9,297 bases of DNA from an uncultured Collinsella sp. (GTDB lineage Bacteria > Actinomycetota > Coriobacteriia > Coriobacteriales > Coriobacteriaceae). A program made the translations under genes and the position numbers. This document shows positions 6,153 to 9,297 of the stretch, piece after piece (within the stretch, counting starts at the first letter, position 1; each line of letters begins with the position of its first letter). The stretch lies in NCBI GenBank assembly GCA_902494565.1, contig CABUTN010000060.1:1-9297 (forward strand). The letters are read 5' to 3'. Below the pieces are notes generated by a model. That model had not been told where the DNA came from, searched no databases, and was given only the letters and a program-made list of their open reading frames with translations.

Positions 6153-6205
6153 AATCGGTCATATAACCCTAGCCCACATTGAAATGCCATCGAAAAAGAA
6201 GCAGG

Positions 6206-7756
6206 CTATAGAGACTGGTCTCTCACCCACTCGATGAGTTCGGGGATCGCATAAGCGTATTGCCAGGTAAAGTTATGAGTGTTTCCACCCTGGACCGTCT
6301 TGTCGGTGCTATCGAGAGTTCCCTTCTCTACATGAAGGAAAACGACATGCGCCCCATCGGTCACCGCTTGTTTACAGGCCGAGGAGCAGACATCCGAGAG
6401 CTCGACCATAAGCTCATCGAGCGTCTTCTGGCTGCTAGCCGCCTTGGCTCCTTCCTGGTTACCCGAAGGGTTTTTCTCTCCCGTTGCGTCGTAATCAATC
6501 CACAGGCCACTCGTATGTCCTTCGCCGTCATAGTTATAGGCGCAATTCAGCTGCTTCTCAACATAAGGAATTCCGATACTCGCGACACCCTTCTCGGGAT
6601 CCGTCATGCCGCCATAGGAATTGGAATCGTCTTCAGAAACGAATATCACCATGGGCGTCTTGGCAATCGGAGTCATGTTGCCTTGCCCGGCAACGAGCAT
6701 AAGCGCTGCAAAGGAATTGTCATCGGGATGCTTGGAGGCATATTCGATGAGGGCCATACACCCGGCAGATTCGCCCGTCCCGTAAATGCGATCCGGATCG
6801 ATTGAGTAACCCTGGTCGATCAGGTCCTCGATTACATGCAGGCAAGTCTCGATATCGCAACAAGCTCCAGCGATCGTCAGCACAAATTGTGACCCATCAG
6901 CCCAGGCAAGGGCTCCCAGACCTTGACGAAGATTCACCCTCACATCGCAGGTGGTTACCCCCGCATCCGGCAGGAAGAGCGTGATGGGGTATTTCTTTGC
7001 CTTGTCGTAGTCGTCAGGCTGTGCCAAGGCAAACGAAGCATGGAATCCAGTTTTGGGGTCATCGTAGGTCCCTGCAACAAACTTGTCTGCCTCGGAGTTG
7101 AGAACAGTCGAAGCCACGAGATATCGGGAGGATGTCTCGTCGCCTGTAAGCTTTTTACCTGCAGAATCCTTGAGATCCTTTATTTGGGCGATTTTGACGC
7201 AACCGCTATCAAGGGATACGGGACCGTTTGAGCCTACGCACCCACGCGTCATCTGAAACATCAACGTCTGTGCGCCCGCATCTGCTGGATCGAGCTCGAC
7301 GATGACGTACGTTCCCTTGCTTTTGCCCCCTTCATCACTCAGCTCGGCTTTGTCGTTTACATAGGCAGTGACAATCGAGCGTCCCAAAACCGAGAAAGAT
7401 CCCAGCCCCTTTTCCTGAGCCTGTTGACCGATGCCGCCATGTCCGGGATCAACCGAAGACGCATCGACATCCACGTCGTATTCAATCGCCACGCCGACAA
7501 TCTTCTCTCCGATTGCATATGTTTTCGCAAGTGCAGAAACAGAGATAACGTGCTCGTAGAATTCGCTAACGTCGCTATCCGTGCCACCCGATTTGCCGTC
7601 GCTATCAACCTTCAGTGCATCATCCTTGCCGGCAGCCACGCTTCCCGCGCCGCTTTCGCTTCCAGACGCGCAGCCAACAAGCATAGAGGCGGTGCCCGCC
7701 AGCATTGTGGCCCCACCGGCCGTTAAAAAGCTTCGCCGACTCATTTCGAAAGCCAT
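6206..7756 (-). CDS. Tat-exported lipoprotein esterase/peptidase, alpha/beta-hydrolase fold (516 aa)
   Basis: The N-terminus has a twin-arginine signal (MSRRSFLTAGG, Arg7-Arg8), a hydrophobic stretch and a lipobox LVGC with the lipidated Cys at 29. The protein should therefore be exported folded and anchored outside the membrane. A Gly/Ser/Asp-rich spacer follows to about residue 62. Residues about 65-240 are beta-rich and resemble the Ig-like N-terminal domain of secreted EstA-type esterases. Residues about 240-516 form a serine-hydrolase domain with PITLFLPDAG, nucleophile motif GESAG (Ser330), acid candidate Asp376/377 (VSEDDSNSYGG) and a late THNFTW (His494). It is of the predicted peptidase/feruloyl esterase-like group (COG4099-like). 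Six cysteines between 270 and 461 could form disulfides. Substrate is unknown. The ATG at 7756 has a GGGG-type SD; Met5 is an alternative. Confidence 0.85.
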   Translation of the reverse strand: MAFEMSRRSFLTAGGATMLAGTASMLVGCASGSESGAGSVAAGKDDALKVDSDGKSGGTDSDVSEFYEHVISVSALAKTYAIGEKIVGVAIEYDVDVDASSVDPGHGGIGQQAQEKGLGSFSVLGRSIVTAYVNDKAELSDEGGKSKGTYVIVELDPADAGAQTLMFQMTRGCVGSNGPVSLDSGCVKIAQIKDLKDSAGKKLTGDETSSRYLVASTVLNSEADKFVAGTYDDPKTGFHASFALAQPDDYDKAKKYPITLFLPDAGVTTCDVRVNLRQGLGALAWADGSQFVLTIAGACCDIETCLHVIEDLIDQGYSIDPDRIYGTGESAGCMALIEYASKHPDDNSFAALMLVAGQGNMTPIAKTPMVIFVSEDDSNSYGGMTDPEKGVASIGIPYVEKQLNCAYNYDGEGHTSGLWIDYDATGEKNPSGNQEGAKAASSQKTLDELMVELSDVCSSACKQAVTDGAHVVFLHVEKGTLDSTDKTVQGGNTHNFTWQYAYAIPELIEWVRDQSL

Positions 7757-7874
7757 TTTTATTGCCCCGTTCCCCAGCCCGCTTCTGACTGGATTTTCAA
7801 CATTTCTAATCAGAAATTAACGAAACGGAGTCCGTGCCTTCGAAGCGCCAAAACAGGGAATCCGTTGATGCCAG

Positions 7875-7994
7875 ATGCCCGGCGCGCCGCTCGGAAGTAA
7901 AACTAAAGGAATTTTATATAATCAAAATGAGCCAATCGATTCGCTTTTGAACGGCTATTATTCCAAAGATGAATTGAAACTACCGTTTGTTTAA
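7875..7994 (+). CDS. Possible small protein or gene remnant (39 aa), unrecognised
   Basis: ATG at 7875 opens a 39-residue frame ending in TAA at 7992-7994. Its second half (about GILYNQNEPIDSLLNGYY, then KDELKLPFV) has a protein-like composition. No SD precedes the ATG, and the frame is only open from 7869. Support comes from context: half a plus-strand terminator lies 55 bp downstream at 8049, implying a plus-strand transcript once ended here. It could be the 3' remnant of a lost gene or a chance frame in AT-rich DNA. Confidence 0.2.
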   Translation: MPGAPLGSKTKGILYNQNEPIDSLLNGYYSKDELKLPFV

Positions 7995-8048
7995 TATATC
8001 TTGACAAAGTCATCGGCATCATGTTTGCCTTCAACTTCTGATCTACCA

Positions 8049-8067
8049 AGCGGCCCTGCGCCTCACG
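8049..8067 (+). terminator. Left half of a terminator interrupted by the insertion sequence
   Basis: Positions 8049-8067 match 17 of 19 bases of the left arm and loop start of the kup terminator (6015-6033), including the whole AGCGGCCCTG arm. The expected right arm CAGGGCCGCT and T-run are absent, because the IS left end begins at 8068. The IS therefore appears to have inserted into the loop of a terminator of the same type. Confidence 0.55.
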
Positions 8068-8073
8068 TGAACT

Positions 8074-8112
8074 GCCTCCCATTTCTTGGACACGAGAAAT
8101 GGGAGGCTTTTT
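8074..8112 (+). promoter_or_regulatory. IS left-end hairpin with U5 run, sequestering the orfA SD
   Basis: Thirteen-bp perfect arms GCCTCCCATTTCT (8074-8086) and AGAAATGGGAGGC (8095-8107) enclose an 8-nt loop and are followed by TTTTT (8108-8112), directly before the orfA ATG. The right arm contains the orfA SD GGGAGG. In a transcript entering from outside the IS, this would terminate transcription and hide the RBS. A transcript starting beyond 8086, as from an IS-circle junction promoter, would lack the left arm and escape both blocks. Confidence 0.75.
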
Positions 8113-8610
8113 ATGCGTGTCGACTTGAGAGTGAAACACGACATCGAGGCCAGGAGGGCGGCGATCGGGCTCTTCGAGCGAGGGCACGGCTTCAAGTCGG
8201 CGGCGAAGGCGCTGTCGGTCCCGCGCAACACCGTGAGACAATGGCTCTACGTATACCGGTCGTTCGGAAGCGAGGTGCTGCTATCCATGGACGGCAAGCA
8301 GACCAGGTACACATACGAGCAGAAGGTCGCCGCCGCCTCGGCCGTGGTCGACGGCGGCATGGGCAAGCGGGACGCCATGGAGGCGTTCGGGGTCATGTCC
8401 CTGGCGCCGCTCAAGAGATGGTGCGCGCTCTACCGCGAGGGCGGCGCCGAGGCGCTCAGGCCCAAGCCCAGGGGCAGGCCGAGGGGGTCCGGCCCCAAGT
8501 CGCGCGGGCGCACCCGCGAGCAGGAGCTCGAGGAGCGCTGCCGAAGGCTCGAGACCGAGGTGGCCTACCTAAAAAAATTGCGTGCCCTGGTCGGGAGGGA
8601 CGGGCTCTGA
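8113..8610 (+). CDS. IS150-type transposase OrfA (165 aa)
   Basis: The DNA-binding subunit of an IS3-family transposase. A first HTH lies at about residues 15-45 (FERGHGFKSAAKALSVPRNT), a second at about 70-98, then a basic linker rich in Arg and Pro (about 108-124). A C-terminal leucine-zipper helix follows (about 125-158), ending in RLETEVAYLKKLRAL, closely like the end of IS150 InsJ. Length matches InsJ (173 aa). The ATG at 8113 has GGGAGG (8101-8106) 6 nt upstream, inside the hairpin arm. It overlaps orfB in the -1 frame and is intact, so it could still bind IS ends or act as a repressor of related copies. Confidence 0.88.
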   Translation: MRVDLRVKHDIEARRAAIGLFERGHGFKSAAKALSVPRNTVRQWLYVYRSFGSEVLLSMDGKQTRYTYEQKVAAASAVVDGGMGKRDAMEAFGVMSLAPLKRWCALYREGGAEALRPKPRGRPRGSGPKSRGRTREQELEERCRRLETEVAYLKKLRALVGRDGL

Positions 8611-8617
8611 CCAGGGC
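8571..8617 (+). promoter_or_regulatory. -1 programmed ribosomal frameshift signal (A7 plus stem-loop)
   Basis: The heptamer A AAA AAA (8571-8577) lies in the correct phase of orfA (CTA AAA AAA). After a 6-nt spacer comes a stem-loop with 9-bp arms GCCCTGGTC (8584-8592) and GACCAGGGC (8609-8617); the orfA stop codon (8608-8610) overlaps it. Slippage by -1 joins orfA to orfB to make OrfAB, the active transposase of IS3-family elements. Elements and spacing are directly visible. Confidence 0.85.
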
Positions 8618-9290
8618 GAAGGTCGAGGCCGTGAGCGCCCTGCGCGAAGAGGGGTACGAGCTGGGGCGCCTGCTGGAGTGCGCCGGCATGGCCCGGTCCA
8701 GCTACTACTACGCGCTGTCGCACCCGGCCAGGCCGACGCGCCCGGAGCTGCGGGACGCGGTGGCGGAGATCTTCTCGCGCACGGCCAACGGGTGCGGCCA
8801 CCGCCAGGTCGCCATGTGCCTGCGCGCCGAGCTGGGCGCGCGCATAGCCTGCAAGACCGTGCTCAAGATGATGCGGGAGATGGGGGTCCGCTGCGGCATC
8901 CGCCGCGAGACCGACTACCATAGGTACAATTCGTACAGGGGCGTCGTGGGCGAGACGTTCGAGAACGTCATCGGGCGCGACTTCGCCGCCGACGGGCCGT
9001 GGCAGAAGATGGGCACCGACGTCACCGAGTTCAAGCAGCCCTGGGGCAAGGCCTACTTCGCGCCGGTGTACGACTTCGGCAGCAAGGAGATAGTCGCGTG
9101 GTCGACGTCGACCAGCCCGGACATGGCGCAGCAGGCCGAGCTGCTCGACCGGCTGCTGGCGAAGATGCCCGAGGGCGCGACGCCGGTGCTCCACAGCGAC
9201 ATGGGCTGGCAGTACCAGCACGCCGCATGGTGCGGGAGGCTGAAGGACGCCGGGATCGTGGCTTATAGGACAAAATGTGTGTCCCGATAG
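8577..9290 (+). pseudogene. IS150-type transposase OrfB, truncated in the DDE domain
   Basis: Read in the -1 frame after the slippery run. It contains the HTH_21-type region (RSSYYYALSHPARPTRPEL, NGCGHRQVAMCL) and the start of the rve/DDE integrase core. The first catalytic Asp is in GTDVTEF (codon 9018-9020) and the second in VLHSDMGWQYQH (codon 9198-9200). Homology ends at DAGIV; relatives continue with QSMSRKGNC and then the catalytic Glu. Here ten unrelated codons follow from 9261 to a TAG at 9288-9290. The protein lacks the Glu and should be catalytically inactive. The exact 5' boundary is set by the frameshift, as no separate orfB start is convincing. Confidence 0.85.
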
Positions 9291-9297
9291 AACACCC
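9261..9297. other. Unidentified sequence abutting the truncated IS
   Basis: From about 9261 the sequence no longer matches IS150-type orfB. It contains a short inverted repeat GGACA (9268-9272) and TGTCC (9280-9284), compatible with the end of a second mobile element. Only 37 bases are visible, so it cannot be identified. Confidence 0.4.

Larger units (their letters stand above)
7757..8067. other. AT-rich intergenic stretch between the esterase and the insertion sequence
   Basis: About 310 bp without a confident gene. Positions about 7900-8005 are markedly AT-rich compared with their surroundings. It must hold the esterase promoter; TATAAA on the minus strand within 7912-7920 is a candidate -10, but no good -35 goes with it. 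ATTTCT-AATC-AGAAAT (7802-7817) is a short inverted repeat in the esterase leader, possibly an operator. A perfect TTGACA at 8001-8006 on the plus strand has no matching -10. Confidence 0.5.
8068..9260 (+). mobile_element. IS3-family (IS150 group) insertion sequence, right end missing
   Basis: The left end TGAACTGCCTCCCATTTCTT (8068-8087) and the following GGAC resemble the IS150 terminal repeat, from memory TGTACTGCACCCATTTTGTTGGAC. It is followed by two overlapping frames, orfA and orfB, joined by a -1 frameshift signal, as in all IS3-family members. Transposase homology stops abruptly near 9260, before the third catalytic residue and the right inverted repeat. No target duplication can therefore be scored. 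Its coding GC is higher than that of the neighbouring genes. Confidence 0.85.

Noticed and set aside
7903..8241. A 112-codon minus-strand frame crossing the IS left end.
   Set aside because: It spans the junction between the IS and older DNA and overlaps orfA; its product resembles nothing known.
1..9297. CRISPR arrays, tRNA or rRNA genes, phage or defence genes.
   Set aside because: No regularly spaced direct repeats, no tRNA-like cloverleaf with a T-loop signature and no related proteins were seen.

Overview
The window looks like a piece of a moderately GC-rich Actinomycetota chromosome, most likely a Coriobacteriia gut commensal of the Collinsella type. That assignment rests on overall impression: GC-rich third codon positions, several GTG starts with strong Shine-Dalgarno (SD) sequences, a Tat-type lipoprotein and an IS150-like element. 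No 16S rRNA or marker gene is present to prove it.

Layout, left to right. (1) 34-1554, minus: an alanine-type aminotransferase (AlaA family) with a Cro/C1-type (XRE) helix-turn-helix domain fused to its N-terminus. Just upstream lie four copies of an AGTTCAATTT-like box, spaced by near-whole helical turns and overlapping the likely promoter. Inside the gene, a second strong SD and ATG sit exactly where a normal stand-alone AlaA (405 aa) would begin. The locus therefore looks like a self-regulating enzyme gene able to make both a DNA-binding and a plain enzyme. (2) 1717-2574, minus: a LysR-type regulator, divergent from (3) 2693-3604, plus: an EamA/DMT-family membrane exporter, with a LysR box between them. 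(4) 3763-5994, plus: a Kup-type potassium transporter followed by a clear intrinsic terminator. (5) 6053-6111: a nested inverted repeat of 59 bp in the convergent gap. (6) 6206-7756, minus: a Tat-exported lipoprotein esterase/peptidase of the alpha/beta-hydrolase fold. (7) 7757-8067: an AT-rich noncoding stretch with a possible small ORF and half of a terminator. (8) 8068-about 9260: an IS150-group insertion sequence that landed in that terminator's loop and later lost its right end, including the last catalytic residue. The final ~37 bases are unidentified flanking DNA.

Functional links. The LysR/EamA pair is a standard regulator-exporter module. AlaA, the exporter and Kup are basic amino-acid and ion functions without an evident joint pathway. 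The most unusual item is the HTH-AlaA fusion with its operator array and internal start. The IS is a well-preserved example of IS3-family expression control (RBS-occluding terminator hairpin, A7 slippery run plus stem-loop), although this copy should be dead as an autonomous element.
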